The notes: generated by a model from the sequence alone, not told the origin. Counted from the stretch's first letter, positions 1 through 7,512 are shown. The stretch is 10,813 bases of DNA from Deltaproteobacteria bacterium (GCA_005878685.1 VBLN01000183.1:5148-15960); one strand, 5' to 3'. Program-made: numbers and translations.

Positions 1-285
1 CATCTCGCTCGGATCTAGGGTCTGGCGGTGGCGGAAAACGGAGATGATGATCGCCAACCCTATGACCGCCTCGGCCGCGGCGACCGTCATGACAAAGAAG
101 ACGATGACCTGACCCTCCATAGAGCCGATAGAGCGGGAGAAGGCGACAAAGGTCAGATTGACCGCGTTAAGCATAAGCTCGATCGACATCAGGATCACGA
201 TAAGATTCCGCCGGATAATGACGCCGGCGACGCCGATCGCGAACAGGACGGCGCTTAAAACAAGATAATAATCGAGCGGCACCAT
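1..285 (-). CDS. nuoK: NADH-quinone oxidoreductase subunit K (partial, 3' end outside window)
   Basis: This is the small antiporter-like (MrpC-type) membrane subunit of complex I, part of the proton-pumping arm. The 95 codons visible begin [18 protein letters not shown] and contain the family signature around residues 32-47 ([16 protein letters not shown]), with the conserved buried Glu in the second helix. A second conserved Glu lies near [11 protein letters not shown]. Three hydrophobic helices are seen. Family members are about 100 residues, so only a few C-terminal codons are missing at the left edge. The start codon lies 7 nt after the nuoJ stop, and a purine-rich GAGGGGGG stretch inside the nuoJ end can serve as its ribosome binding site. 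Translational coupling with nuoJ is likely. Confidence 0.95.
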   Translation of the reverse strand, partial: MVPLDYYLVLSAVLFAIGVAGVIIRRNLIVILMSIELMLNAVNLTFVAFSRSIGSMEGQVIVFFVMTVAAAEAVIGLAIIISVFRHRQTLDPSEM

Positions 286-292
286 GACCGAT

Positions 293-790
293 TCATGCCC
301 CCCTCTTCGCGAGGACAACCGCGCCGATGATCGCCACGAGGAGCAGCAGCGAGGCGATCTCGAACGGGAGGACAAAATCCGTAAAGAGAGTCTGCGCCAG
401 CAGCTCGGGGCTGCCGAAGGATCCGCTTAGGGAGGGGCTTCGGCCATCCAGCTCGAAAGATTTGGAAACCAAGAACAGAATCTCGATGACTAGAAGCAAT
501 GCGGTGAGCGAGCCAAAGCCCCACCAGAAGTTCTGCCGCTGTTCCAAGAGAGCCGAGTTCAACAGCATGATGACAAAAAGGAACAGGACCATGATCGCGC
601 CGGCATAGACCAGGATCTGCAGGAATCCCACCATCGGCGCGTCCAGCGTGAGAAAGAGAACGGCGACAAGAAAGAGCGTGGCCACAAGAGCCATCGCGCT
701 GCGCACAATGTTTCTTTGAAAGATCACCAGCAGCGACGAGACTGTGGATAGAGCGGCCAGAATGAGAAAGAGAAATTGGTCTCCGGTCAT
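293..790 (-). CDS. nuoJ: NADH-quinone oxidoreductase subunit J
   Basis: This membrane-arm subunit of complex I lies next to NuoK and NuoH and carries the flexible helix implicated in coupling. At 165 residues it is a normal family length. It shows about five hydrophobic segments and the family signature near residues 53-75 ([20 protein letters not shown]), which contains the conserved [10 protein letters not shown] motif. The ATG sits only 4 nt after the nuoH stop (TAA GGCC ATG). AAGG at that junction is the only visible ribosome-binding element, so coupling to nuoH translation is likely. In the usual operon order nuoI would separate nuoH and nuoJ; here it is absent. Confidence 0.96.
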   Translation of the reverse strand: MTGDQFLFLILAALSTVSSLLVIFQRNIVRSAMALVATLFLVAVLFLTLDAPMVGFLQILVYAGAIMVLFLFVIMLLNSALLEQRQNFWWGFGSLTALLLVIEILFLVSKSFELDGRSPSLSGSFGSPELLAQTLFTDFVLPFEIASLLLLVAIIGAVVLAKRGA

Positions 791-794
791 GGCC

Positions 795-1860
795 TTACGG
801 ATTTTTCTGCAGGGCGATGATCAAAACCGCCGTGACCGCAACGTTGGCGAGGGCCAAGGGCAGGAGCATCTTCCAGCCCAAGCGCATCACCTGATCGTAA
901 CGAAATCGCGGCAGGCTCCAGCGCAGCAGGATCTGCAACCAACAGAAAAAGATGACCTTTAGGGTAAAGGCGCCCACCTGAAGAATCGTCACTGCCAAGT
1001 GCGGCAGAAGAAGGCTTCCACCCCACGGAAAGTGAAAGCCGTCGCGCATGAGGAAGGGAACCTGCCAACCGCCAAAAAAAAGCGTGGTCGTGAGACCCGC
1101 TGCGGTGACGATCTCGGCAAACTCGCCGGCAAAAAACATGAGAAATTTTCCCCCGGAGTACTCCACATGATAGCCGGCGACTAATTCTGATTCCGCCTCC
1201 GGCACATCAAAAGGTATCCGCTTGGTTTCCGCGATGGCCGCGGTGAAGAACAGCAAGAAGGCCACGGGCTGGAGAAAAATTCCCCAAGCCGGCAGCCAGC
1301 CCCAGAGAAGGCTCCCCTGAGCGCGCGCGATTCCCTACAATTCGAGTGTCTCATAGATCATAACAACGCCTATCACCGAAAGGCCCATCTCTCACTCCTC
1401 CGAGCAGCGAGAACTTATTGTCCGAGGCCCAGGCGCCGATCACGATTCCATAAACGCTCAACGAAGTCATGGCAAAGACATAAAGGATGCCAACGTTGAG
1501 ATCCGCGACCTGCAGGTTGATCACCCGATTCCCCAGGATAAGAACATCCCCGAAGGGAATCACCGCAAAGGTCACGAGAGCTGGAAAGAAGGCGAGACAG
1601 GGAGCCAGCGTGTGCAACAATTTGTCTCCCCGTGGAGGGATAAAATCTTCTTTCGTGAGAAATTTGACCGGATCGGCAATAAGGGTATTGACGAGCCCCA
1701 AGCCGGCAAAGCCAAAGACGGAGGCTCGGTTGGCGCCGATCCGGTCCTGGATCAGCGCGCTCCCTTTGCGCTCGATCCAGCCCAAGAGACCGGCGAGATT
1801 GAGCACCATGAAGAGGACGAGCAGAGCCTTAGCGGCGATGATCCCGAGGTCAATTATCAT
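795..1860 (-). pseudogene. nuoH: NADH-quinone oxidoreductase subunit H, interrupted by a deletion and a stop codon
   Basis: NuoH is the membrane subunit that forms the quinone-access chamber with NuoB and NuoD. The N-terminal piece (1860 down to 1351, 169 aa) has the typical start and the WIERKGSALIQDRIGANRA motif. Near 1389 the reading switches frame. After LLGGVR the family normally has about 11 residues ending in a tyrosine-glutamate segment (SSAQMISYE-like) before MGLS. Here MGLSVIGVVMIYETLEL follows at once in another frame, consistent with loss of about 32 nt. That second frame then hits TAG at 1337-1335 before continuing [20 protein letters not shown]. It ends with the well-conserved [20 protein letters not shown] region and stops at 795. 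Restoring 32 nt gives about 365 residues, a normal length. The start overlaps the nuoG stop by 4 nt (ATGA). The gene is either truly inactivated or mis-assembled here. Confidence 0.88.
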
Positions 1861-3443
1861 AGTTGCTTTGTCTCATCGCTCAGTTGAATCCCCAGCTCTC
1901 CAATCGTCGCGTAGCTCAGCCCGCCATATCGCGGAATCTGCCGAGAGATCTCCTGAAAGATCTCGGCGGGCGTGTGACTTGAAATTTTTTCGCCGACGTC
2001 GGGCAGGAGGCGGGCGAAAATCTGCCAGTCATGCAGAGCCCCGACAGGGGGCACCAAGGCCGCGTTGAGTTTCTGGACTCTACCTTTACGGTTCGTGTAG
2101 GTGCCCTCCTTTTCCGCAAAGTTCGTTGCGGGAAGCACCACATGGGCCAGTTTCGCCGTCGAGGTGAGCTCCGTGTCCTGGACGACCAAAAAAGAAAGTT
2201 TCTCGAGAGCCTGACGGATCTTCTCTCCGTTTCCAGGCAGAGAAACCAAATCTTCGCCGACTATATAGGCGCCGCGAAACTTTCCCTCGATCAGCTCCCG
2301 GAGCAACAAGTCAAAGCCTCCATTGGTACTCACTCCCATATCACGTGCGCCCTGGAAATTCGGCGACCGGTCGGGGCTCTTGAGAACTTTTTCCGTCTCC
2401 GTGAGCTCTCTTTCCTGATAAAAGACTTCCAGGGCTGGTTGAGCAGAGAGTTTCGCGATGACCTTGCCAAAGAGAAACGCTTCCTCATTCGTGTTTCTGC
2501 CTGACAGAACTCCGGCCAAGGGGTCGGCTTTACCGAGACCGGTGAGCGCAGCCCAGAGAGCGGTCTCCCAGTCCGTAGGGACGAGCCCTCCCTCTTGCCG
2601 AATCAAAGGAGAGGTGAGCCGTTCCACTTCAGTGAGGGCATGAAAACAATATCTCCCCTCATCGCAGAGCCAATGGCTGTTGACCTCCTCATTGACTCGC
2701 GGCTTGAAGCGCGCGATCCGGTTCTGGTAGGTCTCGACGGAAATATTGCACCCAGTACTGCAACCAGGACAAACAGAGGGCGTCTTTTTGAGATACCAGA
2801 CCCTTACTTTGAAGCGAAAGTCGCGGTCGGTCAGCGCGCCGACCGGACAGATATCGACGACATTCACTGAAAGCGGGTTATCCAGAGTCCTACCCGGAAA
2901 GCGTGTGATCGTGGAGTGGTCGCCTCTGTTGAGCACCTCCAGCTCCCCCGTGCGCGTCACCTCCTGGAGAAACCGCACACAACGGGTGCACTTGATGCAG
3001 CGCTCCCCATCGAAGACCACATACGGTCCGAAGATTTCCCGCTTCCGGTCATGCTCTTTCCTCTCTTCAAACCGGCTTCCTTGAAGATCATGCTGCATGT
3101 AGTAGTCCTGGAGCCAGCATTCCCCTGACTGATCGCAGATTGGACAGTCCAGAGGGTGATTGACAAGGAGAAACTCCATGACCGACTTTCTCGCCTCCAC
3201 CACCTTGGGGCTCTGTGTCAGCACCACCATCCCTTCGCTTACGTCCGTATTGCAGGCGATCTGGAGCCGAGGCATCTTTTCAATCTCGACGAGGCACATC
3301 CGGCAGTTGCCGGCGATGGAGAGCTTAGGATGATAGCAGTAATAGGGAATCACGATGCCCGCGTCCGCGGCGGCCTGGATCACCTTCTTACCCTTGGTCG
3401 TTACGACCTCTCGCCCGTCAATGGTGAGTTTCACCGGATCCAT
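1857..3443 (-). CDS. nuoG: NADH-quinone oxidoreductase subunit G, compact form with N7 motif
   Basis: NuoG is the large iron-sulfur subunit of the NADH-dehydrogenase module and passes electrons from NuoF towards NuoI. In 528 residues all cluster sites are visible. The [2Fe-2S] ligands are C36, C47, C50 and C64. The His-ligated N5 site is H96, C100, C103 and C109. N4 is C149, C152, C155 and C199. The CxxCxxxCx27C motif of the optional N7 cluster is C225, C228, C232 and C260. A degenerate molybdopterin-oxidoreductase domain follows, with the typical VVLPATNFAEKEGTYTNRKG stretch near residues 446-465. This domain is short: NuoG is commonly 680-900 residues. The preceding spacer is 60 nt, carries repeat sequence, and offers only a weak ribosome binding site (TTTGAG). 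The stop overlaps the nuoH start. Confidence 0.96.
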   Translation of the reverse strand: MDPVKLTIDGREVVTTKGKKVIQAAADAGIVIPYYCYHPKLSIAGNCRMCLVEIEKMPRLQIACNTDVSEGMVVLTQSPKVVEARKSVMEFLLVNHPLDCPICDQSGECWLQDYYMQHDLQGSRFEERKEHDRKREIFGPYVVFDGERCIKCTRCVRFLQEVTRTGELEVLNRGDHSTITRFPGRTLDNPLSVNVVDICPVGALTDRDFRFKVRVWYLKKTPSVCPGCSTGCNISVETYQNRIARFKPRVNEEVNSHWLCDEGRYCFHALTEVERLTSPLIRQEGGLVPTDWETALWAALTGLGKADPLAGVLSGRNTNEEAFLFGKVIAKLSAQPALEVFYQERELTETEKVLKSPDRSPNFQGARDMGVSTNGGFDLLLRELIEGKFRGAYIVGEDLVSLPGNGEKIRQALEKLSFLVVQDTELTSTAKLAHVVLPATNFAEKEGTYTNRKGRVQKLNAALVPPVGALHDWQIFARLLPDVGEKISSHTPAEIFQEISRQIPRYGGLSYATIGELGIQLSDETKQL

Positions 3444-3451
3444 GTTCTCAA

Positions 3452-3504
3452 AGGGCTATCAGCTGTCAGATTAGTTTCGAGTTTGGCGTTTCGTGTTTGT
3501 GCGT
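3452..3504. repeat. Related TTTCG-rich repeat arm and GCTATCA/GCTGTCA units in the nuoF-nuoG spacer
   Basis: The stretch 3474-3504 aligns without gaps to the right-hand arm of the nuoD-nuoE element at about 23 of 31 positions, but the opposite arm is missing. Next to it (3455-3469) are two near-identical heptamers, GCTATCA and GCTGTCA. The spacer is otherwise without features and provides only a weak ribosome binding site to nuoG. Confidence 0.55.
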
Positions 3505-4769
3505 CAAGTGAGCACGCACCTCTTCTGTCGTATGTGTTCCTCAAACTCGTCGCGATATTTTTTGATGAAGGCTGCAGCGGGCATCGCTGCCGCGTCCCCA
3601 AAGGGGCAGATCGTTCTTCCGATAATGTTGCCACTGATATTTAAGATGAGATCCAGATCCGCCTTTTCTCCGCTCCCATTGTCGATGCGTGCAAAAATCT
3701 TCTCCATCCAATGACACCCCTCGCGGCACGGGCTGCACTGGCCGCACGACTCATGGGCAAAGAAGCGGGCGATGTTCCAAGCGGTCTTGACCATGCAGGT
3801 CGAATCGTCCATGACAATCACGCCACCGGAGCCAAGCAAGGTCCCTGCCGCCTGCATTGACTCGTAGTCCATCCGCACCCCTTCAATCTCATCCGCGCGC
3901 AGCACCGGCATCGAGGCGCCGCCGGGGATCACCCCCTTGAGCTTTTTCCCTCCCGGAACGCCGCCGCAATCTTCCTCCAAGAACTGCCTGAAGGGGTAGC
4001 CCATCTCTACCTCATAGACTCCTGGGTTACGGATATGGCCGCTGACGCAAAAGAGTTTCGTCCCTTTGCTCTTCTCGGTCCCGATCGCGGCATAGCGAGC
4101 AGCCCCCTGATCGATGATCCAGGGAACCACGGCCAGGGTCTCGACGTTGTTGACGATCGTCGGACAGCCGAAGAGGCCATGCGTCGCCGGGAAAGGTGGC
4201 TTCACCTTAGGCCAGCCCCTTCCGCCTTCTAAAGACGAGAGCAGACCGGTCTCCTCGCCGCAGATGTAAGCGCCTGCGCCCCGGTGCAAGATCAGTTCGA
4301 GATCATAGCCCGAACCCGAAATATTTTTACCCAGGTAGCCTGCCTGATAAGCTTCCGCGATTGCCCTTTCCAGAACTTTCGCACCGAAGGCAAGCTCGCC
4401 GCGAATATAGATGAAGGCGGTGTGGGACTGTATGGCGTAGGAAGCGAGGATGACTCCTTCGACCATGGCGTGGGGATCCTTCTCGATCAGCAGCCGGTCC
4501 TTAAAAGTGCCAGGCTCGCTCTCATCCGCGTTGCAGATCAAATATTTAGGCTTCAGACTGTCCTTGGGAACGAAACTCCACTTCATTCCTGTCGGAAAGC
4601 CCGCGCCCCCTCGCCCTCGAAGCCCCGATGCTTTCACCTCTTCGGTCACGCGCTCCGGAGTCATTTCCTTTAAGGCTTTTCTTAAGGCGCGGTAGCCGCC
4701 GCGGGACTCATAGACCTGTAGTGTGTGCGAGTCCTGGATATCTATGTTTCTCAGCAGAATTTTTTCCAT
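3504..4769 (-). CDS. nuoF: NADH-quinone oxidoreductase subunit F (NADH- and FMN-binding)
   Basis: NuoF oxidises NADH, holds FMN and passes electrons to the N3 [4Fe-4S] cluster. The 421-residue protein is full length. It shows the glycine-rich NADH/FMN site GLRGRGGAGFPTGMKW (residues 49-64), the FMN-contacting ICNADESEPGTFKDR (78-92), and GAGAYICGEETGLLSSLEG (164-182, slightly different from the common GEETALLNSIEG). N3 ligands are C342, C345 and C348 in ESCGQCSPCREG, plus C388 in TICPFGDAA. The ATG follows the nuoE stop directly (TAG ATG), with a GAGAG element about 10 nt upstream inside nuoE. A 60-nt repeat-bearing spacer separates it from nuoG. Confidence 0.98.
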   Translation of the reverse strand: MEKILLRNIDIQDSHTLQVYESRGGYRALRKALKEMTPERVTEEVKASGLRGRGGAGFPTGMKWSFVPKDSLKPKYLICNADESEPGTFKDRLLIEKDPHAMVEGVILASYAIQSHTAFIYIRGELAFGAKVLERAIAEAYQAGYLGKNISGSGYDLELILHRGAGAYICGEETGLLSSLEGGRGWPKVKPPFPATHGLFGCPTIVNNVETLAVVPWIIDQGAARYAAIGTEKSKGTKLFCVSGHIRNPGVYEVEMGYPFRQFLEEDCGGVPGGKKLKGVIPGGASMPVLRADEIEGVRMDYESMQAAGTLLGSGGVIVMDDSTCMVKTAWNIARFFAHESCGQCSPCREGCHWMEKIFARIDNGSGEKADLDLILNISGNIIGRTICPFGDAAAMPAAAFIKKYRDEFEEHIRQKRCVLT

Positions 4770-5243
4770 CTATTTTAGACTCTCGAGAACATCATCTACT
4801 TTCGCTTCCGTCAGATTTTCATAGTAGTCTTCGTTGACCTGCATCATGGGAGCTGTCCCACAGGAGGCCAGACACTCAACCTCGGTCAAGGTGAAGTTCC
4901 CATCTGACGTCGTCTCTCCTACCTGAATGCCCAGTTTCCTTTTGAGGCGGGCCGCCATCCTTTCCGCTCCCATGAGGGCGCACGGAAGCGTGCGACAGAC
5001 TTGGATGTGATATTTTCCCACGGGCTTCATGTTAAGCATGGTGTAGAAGCTCACCACGCTGTAGACCCGCGCCGCAGGGAGCTCGATGATTTTGGCTACG
5101 TATTCCATCGCCTGAAGTCTTAAGTGGCCGAACTCCTTTTGCGCCATGGAAAGGACCGGAATAAGGGCAGCTTCTTTCTTGGGATAGCGCCCGACAAGTT
5201 CTTCGAACCTCCGCCAAGTCTCTGGTGAGAACTCAAGGGCCAT
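4770..5243 (-). CDS. nuoE: NADH-quinone oxidoreductase subunit E ([2Fe-2S], 24 kDa subunit)
   Basis: This thioredoxin-like subunit of the NADH-dehydrogenase module carries the N1a [2Fe-2S] cluster next to the NuoF flavin. The 157-residue length is typical. The four ligands are visible in two pairs, C83/C88 (CRTLPC) and C124/C128 (CLASC), followed by GTAPMMQVNEDYYENLT, the classic C-terminal motif. The N-terminal helical part (LVGRYPKKEAALIPVL) also matches the family. A GAAGG element 4-5 nt before the ATG supports this start. The upstream 80-nt spacer carries the inverted repeat described separately. Confidence 0.97.
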   Translation of the reverse strand: MALEFSPETWRRFEELVGRYPKKEAALIPVLSMAQKEFGHLRLQAMEYVAKIIELPAARVYSVVSFYTMLNMKPVGKYHIQVCRTLPCALMGAERMAARLKRKLGIQVGETTSDGNFTLTEVECLASCGTAPMMQVNEDYYENLTEAKVDDVLESLK

Positions 5244-5255
5244 CTGACCTTCTCT

Positions 5256-5324
5256 GTTCCGAGTTTCGGGTTTCTGGTTTCGGGTCTTCGTCTAACTCGA
5301 AACTCGATACTCGAAACGCGAAAC
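5256..5324. repeat. Long imperfect inverted repeat in the nuoD-nuoE spacer
   Basis: The two 30-nt arms (5256-5285 and 5295-5324) match in inverted orientation at 23 of 30 positions around a 9-nt loop. Each arm is itself built of 7-8-nt TTTCGAG/TTTCGGG-like units. The element begins at the last base of the nuoD stop codon and ends 12 nt before the nuoE start, so it fills the spacer without touching the reading frames. In RNA it would form a long hairpin and might act in mRNA processing or stability. It resembles the short palindromic intergenic repeats found dispersed in many genomes. Confidence 0.75.
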
Positions 5325-6514
5325 TATCTATCGCATTCTCCACCGATCATGTTGATCATACCAAAGGTCGGCACGATGTCCGCTACCATGTGTCCCTTGA
5401 TCATTTCATGAAAAGCAGACATTCCGATGAATGAAGGGGGCCGGACCCGGATCCGGTACGGCCGGCCACCGCCATCGCTCACAATATAAAATCCTAGCTC
5501 CCCGTTGCCTCCCTCCACTGCGAAATAAACCTCTCCGGGAGGAACTTTAATCCCCTCCATGATGAGCTTGAAATGATTCATCAAGCCTTCGATGCTATTA
5601 TAGACCTTCTCTTTCTCCGGGAGCGCGATGCGCGGATCCTCCAGCATGATCGGGCCAGGCGGCAGTCTCTTCAATGCCTGCTCCACGATCCGCATGCTCT
5701 GCTCGATCTCCTGGATGCGGACGACGAAGCGATCGTAGTTGTCGCCCTTGACTCCTAGAGGGACTTCGAATTCCATCTGATTATAGACCAGATAGGGATC
5801 GGCCTTGCGCACGTCATACGAGACCCCCGTCGCGCGCAGCAGCGGACCGGTGAGCCCATAGGCCAACGCGGTCTCCTTGGAGATCACTCCCACGTTGGAC
5901 ACGCGATCAATGAAGATGCGATTCCGAGAGAGCAGCCGATCACAGTCCGCCAGAATCCTCCGGACTTTCTCGAAGGCCCGTCCCACCTGATCGTCAAAGT
6001 CGTGTGGGAGATCGTGCTTCAAACCACCGATGCGGACGTAAGTGACGGTCAAGCGGGCGCCGGTCACCGCCTCGACGATCCGCATGATGAGTTCCCGCGC
6101 CTCCATCATGTAAAAGCCGACCGTAATCGCGCCGAGCTCCGACGCGGACATCCCGCAGCAGGTCAGGTGGTCGAAGATACGGGAGAGCTCGCTCACGATG
6201 ACCCGAATAAACCGGCATCTCGGCGGCGTCTCGATCCCCAGCAGCTTTTCTACAGCCATCGCATAGCCGACATTATTGATCAGCGGCGAGGCGTAGTTGA
6301 GTCGATCCGTGTAAGGAATGACCTGGGTCCAGATCGCCTGCTCGCAGCTCTTGGCAAACCCGCGATGTAAGAAGCCCACTTCTACATCGCAATCCAACAC
6401 CTTCTCGCCTTCAAGTTTGAGATTGAACTTGATCGTGCCGTGCGTGGCGGGATGGGAAGGCCCCATCTGCAGCTCCATCGTCTCCCCGGGAAGCTCTTTT
6501 ACGGTGGTTTTCAT
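5324..6514 (-). CDS. nuoD: NADH-quinone oxidoreductase subunit D (49 kDa subunit)
   Basis: NuoD forms the quinone-binding site with NuoB and NuoH and descends from the [NiFe]-hydrogenase large subunit. It has 396 residues from the chosen start MKTTVKELPGETMELQMG. Family landmarks are GPSHPATHGTIKF near residues 18-30 (the His-bearing loop that lines the quinone pocket), VGFLHRGFAKSCEQ, TDRLNYASPLINNVGY, and the C-terminal GHMVADIVPTFGMINMIGG. The reading frame is open a further 43 codons upstream to 6643, but those codons overlap nuoC and look unlike NuoD, so the ATG at 6514 is preferred. No clear ribosome binding site precedes it; the internal ATG at MELQMG, preceded by GGGGAG, is an alternative. 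It starts 17 nt after nuoC ends. Confidence 0.96.
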   Translation of the reverse strand: MKTTVKELPGETMELQMGPSHPATHGTIKFNLKLEGEKVLDCDVEVGFLHRGFAKSCEQAIWTQVIPYTDRLNYASPLINNVGYAMAVEKLLGIETPPRCRFIRVIVSELSRIFDHLTCCGMSASELGAITVGFYMMEARELIMRIVEAVTGARLTVTYVRIGGLKHDLPHDFDDQVGRAFEKVRRILADCDRLLSRNRIFIDRVSNVGVISKETALAYGLTGPLLRATGVSYDVRKADPYLVYNQMEFEVPLGVKGDNYDRFVVRIQEIEQSMRIVEQALKRLPPGPIMLEDPRIALPEKEKVYNSIEGLMNHFKLIMEGIKVPPGEVYFAVEGGNGELGFYIVSDGGGRPYRIRVRPPSFIGMSAFHEMIKGHMVADIVPTFGMINMIGGECDR

Positions 6515-6531
6515 CGTCTGTGGAAAGAGCG

Positions 6532-7101
6532 TCAGGATCGGCTCTTGGCGCCAATGTTGTGCTGCAGTTGCATCAGCTTGTTGTGTGATCTCTGATCCAC
6601 GAAGGTATCCTGAACCTCTCTTTCGGGGACCAAGGGCTGGCATTGATTCACTGGATAGTCCTTGCGCAGAGGATAGCCTTGGAATTCTTCGTAAAGCAAA
6701 ATTCTCCTAAGATCGGGATGTCCGTGGAAACGAATACCGAACATATCCCACACCTCCCGCTCCAGCCAGTCGGCCCCCCTCCACAACGGGGTAAGCGACT
6801 CTACGACCGGGTCTTCCTCAGGGACAGGGACTTTGATTCTTAACCGGTGCTTTAGGAGAAGCGAATAGAGATGATAAACCACTTCAAAGCGCGGCTCCTT
6901 TTTACCGAGGTAATCCACTGCTGTGATATCGGTAAGAAAATTGAAATCGAGCTTGGGGTCCTCTTTTAGCGAGCGAAAGAACTCCCTGAGCCCCGCGCCG
7001 GAGATGACGATGGTATCATCGCCGCGGAAGGCGTGAGAGTCGAGAATCTTTGCCGCAAACTTTTCTTGCAGATACTCGATAGTAGGATTAACTCTTTCCA
7101 C
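6532..7101 (-). CDS. nuoC: NADH-quinone oxidoreductase subunit C (30 kDa subunit)
   Basis: NuoC is a peripheral-arm subunit that buttresses NuoD. The 189-residue product contains the family signature at about residues 114-150 (LEREVWDMFGIRFHGHPDLR and then RILLYEEFQGYPLRKDYP). It is separate here rather than fused to NuoD as in E. coli. The start is a GTG codon at 7101, in the context GAGAGTCG GTG, 6 nt after the nuoA stop. The usual neighbour nuoB is not present between the two. Confidence 0.96.
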   Translation of the reverse strand: MERVNPTIEYLQEKFAAKILDSHAFRGDDTIVISGAGLREFFRSLKEDPKLDFNFLTDITAVDYLGKKEPRFEVVYHLYSLLLKHRLRIKVPVPEEDPVVESLTPLWRGADWLEREVWDMFGIRFHGHPDLRRILLYEEFQGYPLRKDYPVNQCQPLVPEREVQDTFVDQRSHNKLMQLQHNIGAKSRS

Positions 7102-7107
7102 CGACTC

Positions 7108-7464
7108 TCACTCCCACTCCAACGCTCCTTTCCTCCACGCATAAATGAAGCCAATCACCAAGATGAGCAGAAAGATTCCCATCTCTACGAGGCCCAAGAT
7201 TCCTAGACGGCGAAAGAGAATAGCCCAAGGATAGAGAAAGACCACCTCGATATCGAAGATGAGAAAGAGCATGGCTATCAGGTAAAATTTCACCGGGAAG
7301 CGGATCCGGGCATCTCCCTTGGGCGAGTTGCCAGACTCAAAGGGCTCTCCCTTAACCGGGCTTGGCTTCTTGGGACCCACTTTCTCGGCAATGAGGAGAA
7401 GGGCAAGCACGACGATCCCAGCAAAGAAAAAAAGAATTGCTACAGCTAGATAGGGATCAGCCAT
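7108..7464 (-). CDS. nuoA: NADH-quinone oxidoreductase subunit A
   Basis: NuoA is a three-helix membrane subunit at the junction of the two arms of complex I and is the first gene of the operon here. The 118 residues give helices at roughly 5-27, 58-80 and 88-110. The cytosolic loop includes FESGNSPKGDARIRFPVKFY, and FDIEVVFLYPWAI carries the conserved acidic residues of the second helix. There is no Shine-Dalgarno sequence before the ATG: the 14 nt upstream read AATATCGATCTCTT and directly follow the U-tract of an intrinsic terminator. Expression therefore needs an explanation such as read-through, attenuation or leaderless translation. Confidence 0.97.
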   Translation of the reverse strand: MADPYLAVAILFFFAGIVVLALLLIAEKVGPKKPSPVKGEPFESGNSPKGDARIRFPVKFYLIAMLFLIFDIEVVFLYPWAILFRRLGILGLVEMGIFLLILVIGFIYAWRKGALEWE

Positions 7465-7473
7465 AAGAGATCG

Positions 7474-7503
7474 ATATTAAAAAAAACCATACCTCTCAGT
7501 CGA
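7474..7503 (-). promoter_or_regulatory. Possible leaderless-transcript promoter inside the terminator before nuoA
   Basis: TCGACT (7503-7498) and TAATAT (7479-7474), 18 nt apart, each match the sigma70 consensus at 4 of 6 positions. Initiation would fall near 7467, about 3 nt before the nuoA ATG. This would fit the lack of a Shine-Dalgarno sequence, but the match is weak and overlaps the hairpin loop and U-tract. Confidence 0.2.
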
Positions 7504-7512
7504 GAGGTATGG
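7479..7512 (-). terminator. Intrinsic terminator just upstream of nuoA
   Basis: On the minus strand the sequence CCATACCTCTC, loop GACT, GAGAGGTATGG forms a perfect 11-bp stem followed by eight T and then AATAT. It lies downstream of hsp20 (stop at 7687), so it could end the hsp20 transcript. It also ends only 14 nt before the nuoA ATG, leaving almost no room for a conventional nuo promoter downstream of it. It may therefore be a leader attenuator of the nuo operon. Confidence 0.85.

Noticed and set aside
28..258. Plus-strand ORF of 76 codons rich in Asp and Arg
   Set aside because: It is the antisense of nuoK; the composition is typical of a shadow of a hydrophobic membrane gene.
1335..1337. 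In-frame TAG in nuoH as a recoded codon
   Set aside because: The gene also has a frameshifting deletion 50 nt earlier, and other genes here (nuoD, nuoE, lon) end at TAG, so TAG works as a normal stop.
5256..5324. CRISPR array, from repeated TTTCG units
   Set aside because: Units are only 7-8 nt and lack uniform spacers; they form one palindrome.
5324..6643. Longer nuoD start at 6643, adding 43 residues
   Set aside because: The extra residues overlap the end of nuoC in another frame and do not resemble NuoD N-termini; the ATG at 6514 gives the expected length.
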